Source: JBGAPI01 sp044221335
GTDB taxonomy: Bacteria; Pseudomonadota; Gammaproteobacteria; Xanthomonadales; Ahniellaceae
Length of the DNA: 64,000 nt
Reading direction: 5' to 3'
Assembly (NCBI GenBank): GCA_044221335.1
Contig: JBGAPI010000017.1
Span: 31,390 to 95,389 of the forward strand
Made by a program: the position numbers and the translations under genes. How positions within the stretch are numbered: the first letter of the stretch is position 1; every line of letters begins with the position of its first letter. Below the pieces are notes generated by a model. It worked only from the letters and a program-made list of their open reading frames with translations, was not told the origin of the DNA and did no database searches. Positions 1 to 9,163 of this stretch are shown piece by piece.

Positions 1-420
1 GATCTCCTTGGGAAGACCGTCGGCCAGCGCGGTGATCGACAGGCCCGAGGTGTTGCTGGCCATGATCGCGTGCGGCGCGATGTGCGGCGCGATCTTCTTG
101 TACAGGTCGTGCTTCCAGTCCATCCGTTCGGCGATCGCTTCGATGATGAGATCGCAGCCGGCGAGCCAGGCGAGGTTCTGGTCGTAGTTTCCGGCGACCA
201 GGTCGGCGGCCTTGGCCTTGGTGGCCAGCGGCGCCGGCGACAGCTTGCCGAGGTTGGCGATGGCCTTGGTGACGATGCCGTTGGGATCGCCCTCCTTGGC
301 GGCGAGGTCGAACAGCACCGTCTCGACGTTGGCGTTGACCAGGTGGGCGGCGATCTGTGCGCCCATGACACCGGCACCGAGTACGGCGACGCGGCGAATC
401 CGAAGCTTGCTGTCACTCAT
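1..420 (-). CDS. 3-hydroxyacyl-CoA dehydrogenase, N-terminal 140 residues (runs off the window)
   Basis: Reading leftward from ATG at 420, the frame is open to the window edge, so only the N-terminus is present. It starts with an NAD-binding Rossmann strand-loop-helix (VAVLGAGVMGAQIAAHL, about residues 11-27) and continues with LIIEAIAER and MASNTSGLSI, typical of the 3-hydroxyacyl-CoA dehydrogenase part of FadB/FadN-type beta-oxidation enzymes, which oxidise L-3-hydroxyacyl-CoA with NAD+. Whether a hydratase domain follows cannot be seen. The gene lies downstream of, and in the same direction as, a PsrA-like repressor, which fits fatty-acid control. Confidence 0.9.
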   Translation of the reverse strand, partial: MSDSKLRIRRVAVLGAGVMGAQIAAHLVNANVETVLFDLAAKEGDPNGIVTKAIANLGKLSPAPLATKAKAADLVAGNYDQNLAWLAGCDLIIEAIAERMDWKHDLYKKIAPHIAPHAIMASNTSGLSITALADGLPKEI

Positions 421-460
421 GGCGGACCCTCGTTACGGAGACGGAATTCAGCAGTGAAAT

Positions 461-504
461 GCCTTGAACTTCGTCATTCAAGGCGTTGATAAATAAAGAT
501 TATA
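461..504 (-). promoter_or_regulatory. Candidate -10 box and inverted repeat upstream of the 3-hydroxyacyl-CoA dehydrogenase gene
   Basis: On the minus strand TATAAT occurs at 504-499 in an AT-rich patch. It is followed by a perfect 8-bp inverted repeat, GCCTTGAA at 461-468 and TTCAAGGC at 477-484, with an 8-nt spacer. It may be an operator, a 5' UTR hairpin, or a weak terminator for the upstream repressor gene. There is no run of T after it and no clear -35 box, so the role is open. Confidence 0.4.
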
Positions 505-514
505 AAGCGAGCGT

Positions 515-1135
515 TCAGCCCGCCCGGAGTCCGGCGGCGGCGAAGCGGACGAACTGCTCGGCCTGGAAGCGCCGGTGCTCTTCCTCGGTCCGGTTCGGCG
601 GCCGCTTGACGACGCCGAACTCGCTCATCGCGTAGGTGAGGGCGCCGGCGATGAAGTCGAGCCGCTGATAGAGGGTTTCCTTCGACAGTTCCGGCATCAC
701 CTCCTGCACCGCCTGGGCGAAGGACTTCAGCACGTGGCCGTAGTTGTCGGACAGGAACTTGCGCAGGCTCTGGTCGTGCTCGGCGAAGGCGCGCGCCAGC
801 ACGCGGACGAAGGTGGCACCACCGGTCCGGTCGGACGCCAGTGCCAGGGCCGGCTCGACGAAGGCGTGCAGGATCCCCTCCAGGGTGAGCGGACGCTGCT
901 GGCGTGCGGCCTTCAGGGCCTCGATGCGACGTGCGGTGAGCTCGTCGAGGCGGCGCCGGAAGACCTCGTTGATCAGGTTGTCCTTGGAGCCGAAGTGGTA
1001 GTTCACCGCGGCCAGGTTGACGTTGGCCGAAGCGGTCACCTGGCGCAGGGAGGCGCCCTGGAAGCCGTGCCGGGCGAACAGTTCCTCGGCCGCGGAAAGA
1101 ATCCGTTCCTTGGTGGAGAAGTGCGGGTGGGTCAA
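515..1135 (-). CDS. TetR/AcrR-family transcriptional repressor, PsrA-like
   Basis: A 206-residue protein with a TetR-type helix-turn-helix at about residues 8-58 (ERILSAAEELFARHGF, then NLAAVNYHFGSK) and a C-terminal all-helical ligand domain. The NLAAVNYHFGSK recognition-helix segment and the length resemble PsrA, the acyl-CoA-responsive repressor of beta-oxidation in Pseudomonas and relatives. Two context facts agree: the next gene downstream encodes a 3-hydroxyacyl-CoA dehydrogenase, and a PsrA-type palindrome lies about 100 bp upstream of the start (1235-1248). The regulated genes are inferred; the TetR assignment is firm. Confidence 0.85.
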   Translation of the reverse strand: MTHPHFSTKERILSAAEELFARHGFQGASLRQVTASANVNLAAVNYHFGSKDNLINEVFRRRLDELTARRIEALKAARQQRPLTLEGILHAFVEPALALASDRTGGATFVRVLARAFAEHDQSLRKFLSDNYGHVLKSFAQAVQEVMPELSKETLYQRLDFIAGALTYAMSEFGVVKRPPNRTEEEHRRFQAEQFVRFAAAGLRAG

Positions 1136-1234
1136 GATCGGGGCCCCTGTGATGGTCGTGTCCGGCCAGGCCGGAAAGTGCGGAATTCAGACTGCAATCC
1201 TAGCCTGCTCGAACGGCACCCTCCCAGATCCGTT

Positions 1235-1248
1235 CAAACGCACGTTTC
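1235..1248. promoter_or_regulatory. PsrA-type operator palindrome
   Basis: CAAAC-GCAC-GTTTC, two inverted half-sites with a 4-nt spacer, matches the published PsrA consensus (G/C)AAAC(N2-4)GTTT(G/C). It lies between the divergent repressor gene (start 1135) and ndk (start 1448), so it could serve autoregulation of the repressor. Its effect on ndk is unknown. Confidence 0.6.
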
Positions 1249-1447
1249 AAGCATAAGGGGCGGCTGTCGCAGGGTCAAACGGGCTGACCGCGCCGAGGCA
1301 TGGCATTTCGCTGACGAATGCCTCCAAAAGGTGATGTAACCCAACGTTTTTTCCAGCATTTGTGATATGTTCCACGGCCCTTGGGGCCCCATTTGGGTCT
1401 CGTCGCGACTTTCGATCTTTCCCTTCCCACGTTTTGGAGTGCATAAC

Positions 1448-1873
1448 ATGGCGCTGGAGCGCACCCTGTCCATCATCAAGCCGGATGCCGTCAAGAAGAA
1501 CGTCATCGGCCAGATCTACGCTCGTTTCGAGGGTGCCGGCCTGAAGGTCGTCGCTGCCCGGATGAAGCAGCTGTCGCGTGCCGAAGCCGAGGGCTTCTAC
1601 GCGGTGCACCGCGAGCGCCCGTTCTTCAAGGCGCTGGTCGAATTCATGATCTCCGGCCCGGTGATGATCCAGGCCCTGGAGGGCGACAACGCCATCGCCA
1701 AGAACCGCGACCTGATGGGCGCGACCGATCCGAAGAAGGCCGCGCCGGGCACCATCCGCGCCGACTTCGCCGATTCGATCGACGCCAATGCGGTGCACGG
1801 TTCGGACGCCCCGGAAACCGCCGCGGTCGAGATCGCCTATTTCTTCGCCGCCAGCGAAGTCAACAGCCACTGA
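1448..1873 (+). CDS. ndk: Nucleoside diphosphate kinase
   Basis: A 141-residue protein, the usual length for bacterial Ndk, which transfers the gamma-phosphate of ATP to NDPs through a phosphohistidine. It begins MALERTLSIIKPDAVKKN and carries the active-site motif NAVHGSDAPETA near residue 117, His being the phosphorylated residue. ATG at 1448 is preceded by TTTTGGAG with 7-nt spacing; an in-frame extension further upstream is rejected because the family starts here. It is the first gene of the ndk-rlmN-pilF-rodZ run, with rlmN starting 8 nt after the stop. Confidence 0.97.
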   Translation: MALERTLSIIKPDAVKKNVIGQIYARFEGAGLKVVAARMKQLSRAEAEGFYAVHRERPFFKALVEFMISGPVMIQALEGDNAIAKNRDLMGATDPKKAAPGTIRADFADSIDANAVHGSDAPETAAVEIAYFFAASEVNSH

Positions 1874-1881
1874 AGCGATTC

Positions 1882-2992
<1,111 letters not shown>

Positions 2993-3003
<11 letters not shown>

Positions 3004-3775
3004 CCTCGTCGTCGCCGTGGTCGCGGTGTTCGGCCTGGTCGGCTGCGGCAAGGGCATGGTGCATACGGACAACTCGCCGCCGCCGCCGCGCGACACGCCG
3101 GACCGGACGAAGGCGGTGGCCACCAATGTCAGTCTTGGACGCGCCTACCTGCAGAACGGGCAGTACAAGCTGGCGATGGAGCACCTTGAGAAGGCGCTGC
3201 AGCTGGATCCGAAGTCGACCGACGGGCACACGGTCTACGCCATCCTGCAGGAGAAGATCGGCCAGGACGAAGAGGCCGGCGCGCACTACAAGCGCGCGGT
3301 CGAGCTGTCGCCGAAGTCCGGCGACACCAACAACAACTACGGCGCCTACCTGTGCCGTCACCAGCGCTACGAGGAGGCCGACGCCGCCTTCGTCAAGGCA
3401 CTGTCGGATCCGTTCTATGCGACCCCGGGGCTCGCCTGGGGCAACCGCGGCGCCTGCGCGCAGAACTCGGGCCGGCTGGACGTCGCCGAGGAGAGCTTCC
3501 GGCGCGCGCTCGAGCGCGACCCGGCACTGGCGGATCCGCTGCTGCACCTGGCGGCGATCCTGCAGGGCAAGGGCGACTCCATGAAGGCCCGGGCGTTCCT
3601 GCAGCGCTACGAATCCGCGGCGAAGCCGACCTCCGAGGCGCTGGCGCTCGCGATCCGGATCGAACTGTCCCTGGGCGACGCCCGGGCGGCATCGGACTAC
3701 AAGAAGCGATTGCTTTCCGAATTCCCCGACTCGGCCGAAGCACAGAAGATCAAAGAGGCGAACGACACGCCATGA
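2993..3775 (+). CDS. pilF: Type IV pilus biogenesis/stability lipoprotein PilF (PilW in some databases)
   Basis: A 260-residue outer-membrane lipoprotein needed for assembly of the PilQ secretin. The signal peptide ends in the lipobox LVGC (Cys about residue 17). It is followed by tandem TPR motifs, e.g. LGRAYLQNGQYKLAMEHLEK and NNNYGAYLCRHQRYEEADAA, as in Pseudomonas PilF. A good ribosome site (AGGAGAA) lies inside the end of rlmN, and the stop overlaps the rodZ start as ATGA. No other pilus genes are in the window; pilF sits in this housekeeping operon in many gammaproteobacteria. Confidence 0.9.
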
Positions 3776-4995
3776 GCCGCAAGAGAAAGCGCCACGCGCA
3801 GTTTTCCCCGACGACGGCGACCGCCGCCACGGCGGCGGTCGACATCGCGAAGAACCAGCTGACCTTCGCGCTCCCGGAGGCGACCGACGCGTCCTCCAAT
3901 GACGACGTGGCGGCGGGTCTCGCGGCCCAGCCGGCACTGGAGGAGGTCGCTCCTGCGGCGGAGGTGAAAGCGAGCGAGCGGGCGCAATTCGCCGAACTCG
4001 GCGAAGGCCGCGAACAGCGCCTCGAGTATGCCGCCGGCAGCGCGTCGGCACGCAGCGCGACCATCGCCGCGACGACGGCGTCGCCGGTCGCGGCCGCGAG
4101 CCACGTCCCCGCCGTGCTGGTCGGCCAGCGCCTGCGCGCCGCGCGCGAGAAGGCCGGCCGCAGCGTCGAGGACCTGTCGAAGCAGTTGCGCATCGCGCCG
4201 GGACTGATCCTCGCCATCGAAGCCGATCGCATCGCCGAAAGCGTGCCGGCGGTCTACGCACGCAGCTACCTGCGCGCCTACGCGCGGGCCGTGGGCCTGC
4301 CCGAATCGCTGGCCGAAGCGGTCGTCCCGAACGAGACGGCGGTGCCGGAACTGGTCTCGGTCAAGCCGCTGCGTCGTGCCGGAGTGCTGTCGAAGCTCGG
4401 CAACAACATGCTGTACATCGTGCTGACGCTGCTGATCGTCGGCCCGGTGGCCTGGGGTGCGCTGGAGGCCTCGCGCTTCCAGACCCAGGCGCCCGCCCGC
4501 CTGACGCCGCTCGACGTGGCCGCCACTCCGGCCCCTGTCAGCGCGCCGCCTGCTACCGTCGAGCCGCCGGCGACCCCGAGTCCGGAGGCCGCGAGCGCGC
4601 CGTCGACCATCGCGTCGCCGTCGACGACCGCGGTGCTGGCGGGAGCGCCCGCGAAGCCGCCGGTTCCGGCGAGCGAGGCCATCCCGGCAGACGAGCCGCA
4701 CCGTCCGGTGGCGGCCTCGATGGCACCGCTGCCGCGCGGCGACGGCGGTCATCACGTCACCCTGAGCCTGAACCAGCAGAGCTGGGTGGAGATCCGCGGG
4801 GTCGACAACCAGCGGATCGAATACGCGATGCTGCCGGCTGGCACCGTCCGCAGCTACCAGATCTCCGGTCGTGCCGAGATGCTGATCGGCAATGCGCGCA
4901 CCGCGCAGATCACCGTCGACGACAAGCCGATCGACCTCGCGCCGTTCGTGCAGGGGAATGTGGCCAAGCTGGAGCTGAGCGACGCACTTCGGTAG
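3772..4995 (+). CDS. rodZ: RodZ-like cytoskeletal membrane protein
   Basis: A 407-residue protein. In order: a poorly conserved Ala-rich N-terminus of about 118 residues; a cytoplasmic helix-turn-helix (VGQRLRAAREKAGRSVEDL to VYARSYLRAYARAVGL, about 120-185); one membrane helix (NMLYIVLTLLIVGPVAWGAL, about 218-238); a Pro/Ala/Ser/Thr linker; and a periplasmic beta domain (SWVEIRGVDNQRIEYAML onward). This is the RodZ architecture; RodZ links MreB filaments to the elongasome and sets rod shape. ATG at 3772 overlaps the pilF stop (ATGA). The N-terminal extension is longer than in E. coli RodZ, where the HTH begins near residue 15. Its stop codon lies inside a hairpin at 4990-5016. Confidence 0.85.
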   Translation: MSRKRKRHAQFSPTTATAATAAVDIAKNQLTFALPEATDASSNDDVAAGLAAQPALEEVAPAAEVKASERAQFAELGEGREQRLEYAAGSASARSATIAATTASPVAAASHVPAVLVGQRLRAAREKAGRSVEDLSKQLRIAPGLILAIEADRIAESVPAVYARSYLRAYARAVGLPESLAEAVVPNETAVPELVSVKPLRRAGVLSKLGNNMLYIVLTLLIVGPVAWGALEASRFQTQAPARLTPLDVAATPAPVSAPPATVEPPATPSPEAASAPSTIASPSTTAVLAGAPAKPPVPASEAIPADEPHRPVAASMAPLPRGDGGHHVTLSLNQQSWVEIRGVDNQRIEYAMLPAGTVRSYQISGRAEMLIGNARTAQITVDDKPIDLAPFVQGNVAKLELSDALR

Positions 4996-5016
4996 TTGCG
5001 CTGCGCGAAGCTACCG
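4990..5016 (+). terminator. Hairpin at the rodZ stop codon, GTAG-type
   Basis: CGGTAGTTGCGC, loop TGC, GCGAAGCTACCG form a 12-bp stem with one mismatch and one wobble. The rodZ TAG stop is in the left arm. No U-tract follows, so it is a weak terminator candidate or a diverged member of the GTAG repeat family seen elsewhere in the window. Confidence 0.4.
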
Positions 5017-5355
5017 CAACAGGGGGCGTTCTCCGGTTGCCGGCGAATCGCCGAATCCTGGAAAGCCTTCAGCTCTGCGCGCAATGGTCGAAGGCCGGCG
5101 TAGCCCCTTCGGCTCGTGCCATCGCGAACCCTGCAGGCGACCGTCTCACGGCGCGAAGGAACGGAGTCCTCGCGATCCGATGGCGCTCCCCTCGATTCGC
5201 TCCGGCTCCCGACGGCGTCCTTCGACGTCCTCTGCATGCCCAATCCCCCGACAGACGCAAGCGGCCGCAGGCCGCTTGCGTTATGCTGTGGGGCTTTCGC
5301 GTCGGCCGCACCGCGGCCAACATTTTGCTTACAAACCAGTGGGTAGATTTCCGGC
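4996..5355. other. 360-bp gap between rodZ and yfgM with one strong palindrome
   Basis: No credible coding frame is visible. A perfect 12-bp inverted repeat (ACGCAAGCGGCC at 5255-5266, loop GCA, mirror arm 5270-5281) lies near the 3' side; it has no U-tract in either direction. A related core (GCGGCCGCAGGCCGCTT) recurs near 55790. In E. coli and many relatives ispG and hisS lie between rodZ and yfgM; neither is here. Confidence 0.6.
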
Positions 5356-6102
5356 ATGAGCTCGATTGATCAGATGGACGAGTACGAGCGCAGCGAATTG
5401 GTGCGCTCGTGGATTCGGGAGAACGGCGGTTCGGTCGTGGTCGGCGTCATCGCCGGTCTCGCGCTGGTGCTCGGCTACTCGCAATGGCAGCAGCACACCC
5501 GCGAGCGCCTGCAGAGCGCCGAGGTGCAGTTCAATGCCTACGTCAAGGCGGTCGACGCCAAGGACAACGATGGCGCCGAGAAGATCCTGGCCGAAGTGAA
5601 CACCAAGTTCGGCGACAGCGCCTACGCCCAGTTCGCCGCGATGAAGGAAGCCCAGCGCAAGGCCGAGGCCGGCGACACCGACGGCGCGATCAAGGCGCTG
5701 GAAGCGATGAAGGCCGGCGCCAAGCTGCCGGCGCTGGCCGATGTCGCCAACGTGCGCCTGGCCGAGCTGAAGCTGGCCAAGGGCGACTTCGACGGCGCGC
5801 TCGCCAACGCGCAGGCCGTCACGACCAGCGGCTACAAGTCGCAGGGGGCCGAACTCCGTGGCGACGCGCTGGTCGGTCTCAAGCGTCCGGCGGATGCCTT
5901 CAAGGCCTACGAGGACGCGCTCGCCGCCATGGATGCCAACGCGCCGGGTCGCGACTCCGTCGAGATGAAGCGCGACGACGTCGCCGTCGCCACCACCGCC
6001 GCGGCTCCGACGGCTCCGGCGACGCCGGCTGCTCCCGCCACCACCCCGGCTCCGGCTTCCGCGCCGGCGGCCGCCACCGACGAGAACAAGGGCAAGTCCT
6101 GA
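5356..6102 (+). CDS. yfgM: YfgM-type ancillary subunit of the SecYEG translocon
   Basis: A 248-residue protein with a short cytoplasmic N-terminus (YERSELVRSWIRENGG), one membrane helix at about residues 26-43 (VVVGVIAGLALVLGYSQW) and a periplasmic TPR-like domain. This matches YfgM, which associates with SecYEG and the chaperone network of outer-membrane protein biogenesis. The last 40 residues are an Ala/Pro/Thr-rich tail absent from the E. coli protein. The stop overlaps the bamB start by one base (TGATG), and the yfgM-bamB-der order is conserved in gammaproteobacteria. Confidence 0.9.
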   Translation: MSSIDQMDEYERSELVRSWIRENGGSVVVGVIAGLALVLGYSQWQQHTRERLQSAEVQFNAYVKAVDAKDNDGAEKILAEVNTKFGDSAYAQFAAMKEAQRKAEAGDTDGAIKALEAMKAGAKLPALADVANVRLAELKLAKGDFDGALANAQAVTTSGYKSQGAELRGDALVGLKRPADAFKAYEDALAAMDANAPGRDSVEMKRDDVAVATTAAAPTAPATPAAPATTPAPASAPAAATDENKGKS

Positions 6103-7274
6103 TGAACATGCGTGCGTTGTTGTTGCTCGCGGCCTCGACTGTCGCGCTGTCCGGCTGCAACAGCGGTTTCTTCAAGAGCTTCAAGAGTTCGTCGAAGGAC
6201 AACGTCGACCCGCCGGCCGAACTGGTCGCCTTCACGCCGACGGTGACGGTCAAGCGCCTCTGGTCGGACGGCCTCGGTGACGGCGGTGCAAAGGCCGGGC
6301 TGCGCCTGACGCCGGCCTTCGCGGACGGCAAGGTCTATGCCGATTCGGCCGACGGCCGGGTCTACGCCTTCGACGCGTCGAGCGGTCGCAAGCTGTGGTC
6401 CTACGAGGCGAAGACGCGTCTCGCCTCCGGTCCCGCGGTCGGCGATGGACTCTGCGTCGTCGGCGGACGTCAGGGCGAGGTGATCGCGCTCGACGCCGGC
6501 AGTGGCGCGGAACGCTGGCGCGCCAAGGTCTCGTCCGAGGTCTATGCCGCGCCCGGCGTCGGCAGCGGCAAGGTGGTGGTGCGCTCGCACGACGGCCGCG
6601 TGTTCGGCCTCGACGCATCCGACGGCGCCCGCCGCTGGGTCTACGACCGCAGCGAACCGCTGCTGACCCTGCGCGGCAACAGCCCGCCCGTGGTCGGCGC
6701 CGGCCAGGCCTTCGTCGGCTTCGACGACGGCAAGCTGCTGGCGCTCGCGCTGGACGACGGCAAGGTGATCTGGGAACAGGTGGTGGGCCAGTCCGAAGGA
6801 CGCACCGAAGTCGAGCGCCTGATCGACATCGACGGTCCGATCGCGTTCGCCCGCGGCGCGCTGTTCACGGTGACCTACCGCGGCCAGCTGGCGGCGCTGG
6901 CGGCCGACTCCGGCCGGGTGCTGTGGAGCCGCGACATGTCGTCCTACGGCGGCGTCGCCCTGTCCGACGACAAGCTGGTGGTGACCGACGTCGACGGCAC
7001 GGTCTGGGCGATCGATCCGTCCACCGGCGCGTCGATGTGGAGCCAGACGAAGCTGGCGCACCGGTTGCTGACCTCGCCGGCGATCGTCGGCGGCTATGCG
7101 GTGGTCGGTGACGTCGAAGGCTATGTGCACTGGCTGAAGCTCGACGACGGCTCCTTCGCGGCGCGCGAGCGCCTCGATCGCAAGGGCGTGCGCGCGCCGC
7201 CGCTCGCCGCCGGCTCGATCGTCTATGTGGTCGGCGTGAAGGGCGACCTCGCCGCGTACTCCACCGGCGGCTGA
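6102..7274 (+). CDS. bamB: Outer membrane assembly lipoprotein BamB
   Basis: A 390-residue lipoprotein of the BAM complex that inserts beta-barrel proteins into the outer membrane. The signal peptide ends in the lipobox LSGC (Cys about residue 17). The rest is an eight-bladed propeller of PQQ-like repeats: VYAFDASSGRKLWSYEA, VIALDAGSGAERWRAKV, VFGLDASDGARRWVY, LLALALDDGKVIWEQ, VWAIDPSTGASMWSQ. The ATG at 6102 shares its A with the yfgM stop; an alternative ATG is 6 nt further. An intrinsic terminator follows. Confidence 0.95.
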   Translation: MNMRALLLLAASTVALSGCNSGFFKSFKSSSKDNVDPPAELVAFTPTVTVKRLWSDGLGDGGAKAGLRLTPAFADGKVYADSADGRVYAFDASSGRKLWSYEAKTRLASGPAVGDGLCVVGGRQGEVIALDAGSGAERWRAKVSSEVYAAPGVGSGKVVVRSHDGRVFGLDASDGARRWVYDRSEPLLTLRGNSPPVVGAGQAFVGFDDGKLLALALDDGKVIWEQVVGQSEGRTEVERLIDIDGPIAFARGALFTVTYRGQLAALAADSGRVLWSRDMSSYGGVALSDDKLVVTDVDGTVWAIDPSTGASMWSQTKLAHRLLTSPAIVGGYAVVGDVEGYVHWLKLDDGSFAARERLDRKGVRAPPLAAGSIVYVVGVKGDLAAYSTGG

Positions 7275-7294
7275 TCCGCCCGGCGGTGTCGAGC

Positions 7295-7323
7295 AACGGC
7301 GCGCCCCCGGGCGCGCCGTTTTC
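7295..7323 (+). terminator. Intrinsic terminator after bamB
   Basis: AACGGCGCGCC at 7295-7305 and GGCGCGCCGTT at 7310-7320 form a perfect 11-bp stem with a 4-nt loop, followed by TTTTC. It separates bamB from der, which begins 75 bp later and so probably has its own promoter. Confidence 0.8.
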
Positions 7324-7398
7324 ACGTCCGCGTGTGGCAAGCTTCGCTCATCGTTCGGGGTCGTCGCACCCCTCACTCTTCCGTCCGAGGACCCGCGC

Positions 7399-8793
7399 AT
7401 GTTGCCGGTCGTAGCCCTGGTCGGCCGACCCAACGTCGGCAAGTCCACCCTGTTCAACGCGCTGACCAACACCCGCGACGCGCTCGTCGCCGACCGCCCC
7501 GGCGTGACCCGCGATCGGCACTACGGCGTCTGCCGGCTCGGCGCACGCCCGTTCGTGGTGGTCGACACCGGCGGCCTGACCGGCGAAGACGACGGCCTGT
7601 CCGGCCTCGCCGCGAAACAGGTCGATGCCGCGCTCGACGAGGCCGCCGTCGCGGTCCTGGTGCTCGACGCCAAGGACGGCGCGATGCCGGACGACCGCGC
7701 GATCCTCGACAAGCTGCGCCGCCGCGGCATCACCATCCTGGTCGCGCTCAACAAGTGCGACGGCGAGGACGAGGCCGGCGTGCGTGCCGAGTTCGCCCGC
7801 CTCGGTGCGACCGACGCGATCGCGATGTCGGCGGCGCATCGCCGCGGCGTCGACGTGCTGGTCGCGCGCTCGATCGCCGAGCTGCCGGCGGATGCGCCGA
7901 TCGTCGATCCGGGCGTCGCCGATCCCGGCATCAAGGTCGCGATCATCGGCCGCCCCAACGTCGGCAAGTCCACCCTGGTCAATCGGCTGCTCGGCGAGGA
8001 GCGGGTGATCACCTCCGACGTCGCCGGCACCACCCGCGACGCGATCAGCGTGGCGCTGGAGCGTGACGGCGTGAAGTACACGCTGATCGATACCGCCGGC
8101 GTGCGGCGCCGCGCACGCGTCGAGGACGCGGTCGAGAAGTTCTCGGTGATCAAGACCCTGCAGGCGATCGACGCCGCCCACGTCGCGGTGGTGATGCTCG
8201 ACGCCGGCGAGAACGTCACCGACCAGGACGCGACGGTACTAGCGCATGCGCTGGAGTCCGGGCGCGCTCTGGTGATCGCCGTCAACAAGTGGGACGGGCA
8301 GGACCAGTACACGCGCGATCGCTGCAAGTCCGAGCTGGAACGCCGCCTGGATTTCGTGCCCTATGCGACCCGAGTGTTCATCTCTGCGAAGCACGGCTCA
8401 GGCCTGGCCGAGCTGATGAAGGCGGTGCAGCGTGCCCACCGCGCGGCGTTCCGCGAGATGTCGGCGAAGGAACTGACCGACACGCTGGAAGCGGCCTACG
8501 AGTCCTTCCAGCCGCCGGTGGTCTCCGGCCGCACCGCGAAGCTGCGCTACGCCCACATGGGCGGCAAGAACCCGCCGACCATCATCATCCACGGCAGCCG
8601 TGTCCGCACGCTGCCGGACAGCTACAAGCGCTATCTCGAGAACACCTATCGCAAGCGCTTCCGCCTCGAAGGCACGCCGGTGCGCATCGAATTCCGCGAT
8701 GGCGAGAATCCCTACGAAGGGAAGAAGAACGTGCTCACGGAGCGGCAGGTCCAGAAGCGCCGTCGGATGATCAAGAAGATGAAGGGTCGCTAG
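7399..8793 (+). CDS. der: Ribosome biogenesis GTPase Der (EngA)
   Basis: A 464-residue essential GTPase for 50S subunit maturation. Two tandem G domains are plain: the first P-loop GRPNVGKST at about residue 9 with DTGGL and NKCD, the second GRPNVGKST at about residue 183 with DTAGV and NKWDG. A C-terminal KH-like domain (RLEGTPVRIEFRDGENPYEG) follows. Length and domain order are those of the family. The stop TAG is 2 nt from a GTAG repeat (8796). Confidence 0.97.
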   Translation: MLPVVALVGRPNVGKSTLFNALTNTRDALVADRPGVTRDRHYGVCRLGARPFVVVDTGGLTGEDDGLSGLAAKQVDAALDEAAVAVLVLDAKDGAMPDDRAILDKLRRRGITILVALNKCDGEDEAGVRAEFARLGATDAIAMSAAHRRGVDVLVARSIAELPADAPIVDPGVADPGIKVAIIGRPNVGKSTLVNRLLGEERVITSDVAGTTRDAISVALERDGVKYTLIDTAGVRRRARVEDAVEKFSVIKTLQAIDAAHVAVVMLDAGENVTDQDATVLAHALESGRALVIAVNKWDGQDQYTRDRCKSELERRLDFVPYATRVFISAKHGSGLAELMKAVQRAHRAAFREMSAKELTDTLEAAYESFQPPVVSGRTAKLRYAHMGGKNPPTIIIHGSRVRTLPDSYKRYLENTYRKRFRLEGTPVRIEFRDGENPYEGKKNVLTERQVQKRRRMIKKMKGR

Positions 8794-9159
8794 CGGTAGG
8801 GCGGCCACTGGCCGCCATCGCGATGCGGCCGGATGAAAATCCATCTCCGCGACTGCGCGAGCGGCGGAAGTCGCGACGCTCAGCACTTCTGGACATCGAT
8901 CGCAAGCGCGACATCGCAGCACTTCACTGCTCGATCTGTCGTTCACCAGGAGTCGCCGACACCATGCTCGTCATCGGTCGCACCGACTTCATGCTGCCGT
9001 TCGCCGACCCCAGGCAGACGATGCCGGGAGTCGAGCCGCTGGACTGCCCGGGCGACACCGATCCGGAAGACGGGATCGCTGATCACGCGATCCGCCGTGT
9101 CGTTCGCGGCTTCCGCCGCTCCCGCATGATGCGTGTCGCGGCGGCGGCCAGTGGCCGCC
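8794..9159. other. Gap between convergent der and the diguanylate cyclase, bracketed by REPs
   Basis: The 326 bp between the two inverted REP copies contain no convincing gene. Near the left side GAGCGGCGGAAG occurs, and its reverse complement CTTCCGCCGCTC occurs near the right side, so the spacer has partial inverted symmetry of its own. Confidence 0.6.
8796..8816 (+). repeat. GTAG-headed REP palindrome, copy 1
   Basis: GTAG followed by GGCGGCC-ACT-GGCCGCC (7-bp stem 8800-8806 and 8810-8816). It is identical, in reverse complement, to 9143-9163. The GTAG head plus imperfect palindrome matches the layout of the GTAG REP elements described in Stenotrophomonas. No RAYT transposase gene is in the window. 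Confidence 0.8.
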
Positions 9160-9163
9160 CTAC
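9143..9163 (-). repeat. GTAG-headed REP palindrome, copy 2
   Basis: Exact reverse complement of 8796-8816. The TAG of its GTAG head is the stop codon of the diguanylate cyclase gene that enters from the right (stop 9162-9160). Confidence 0.8.

Noticed and set aside
1247..1870. Minus-strand frame opposite ndk
   Set aside because: Ndk is fully conserved on the plus strand; the antisense frame has no family resemblance and no ribosome site.
5017..5250. Possible ispG or hisS remnant in the rodZ-yfgM gap
   Set aside because: Translations of the gap show no IspG or HisRS motif and no long frame.
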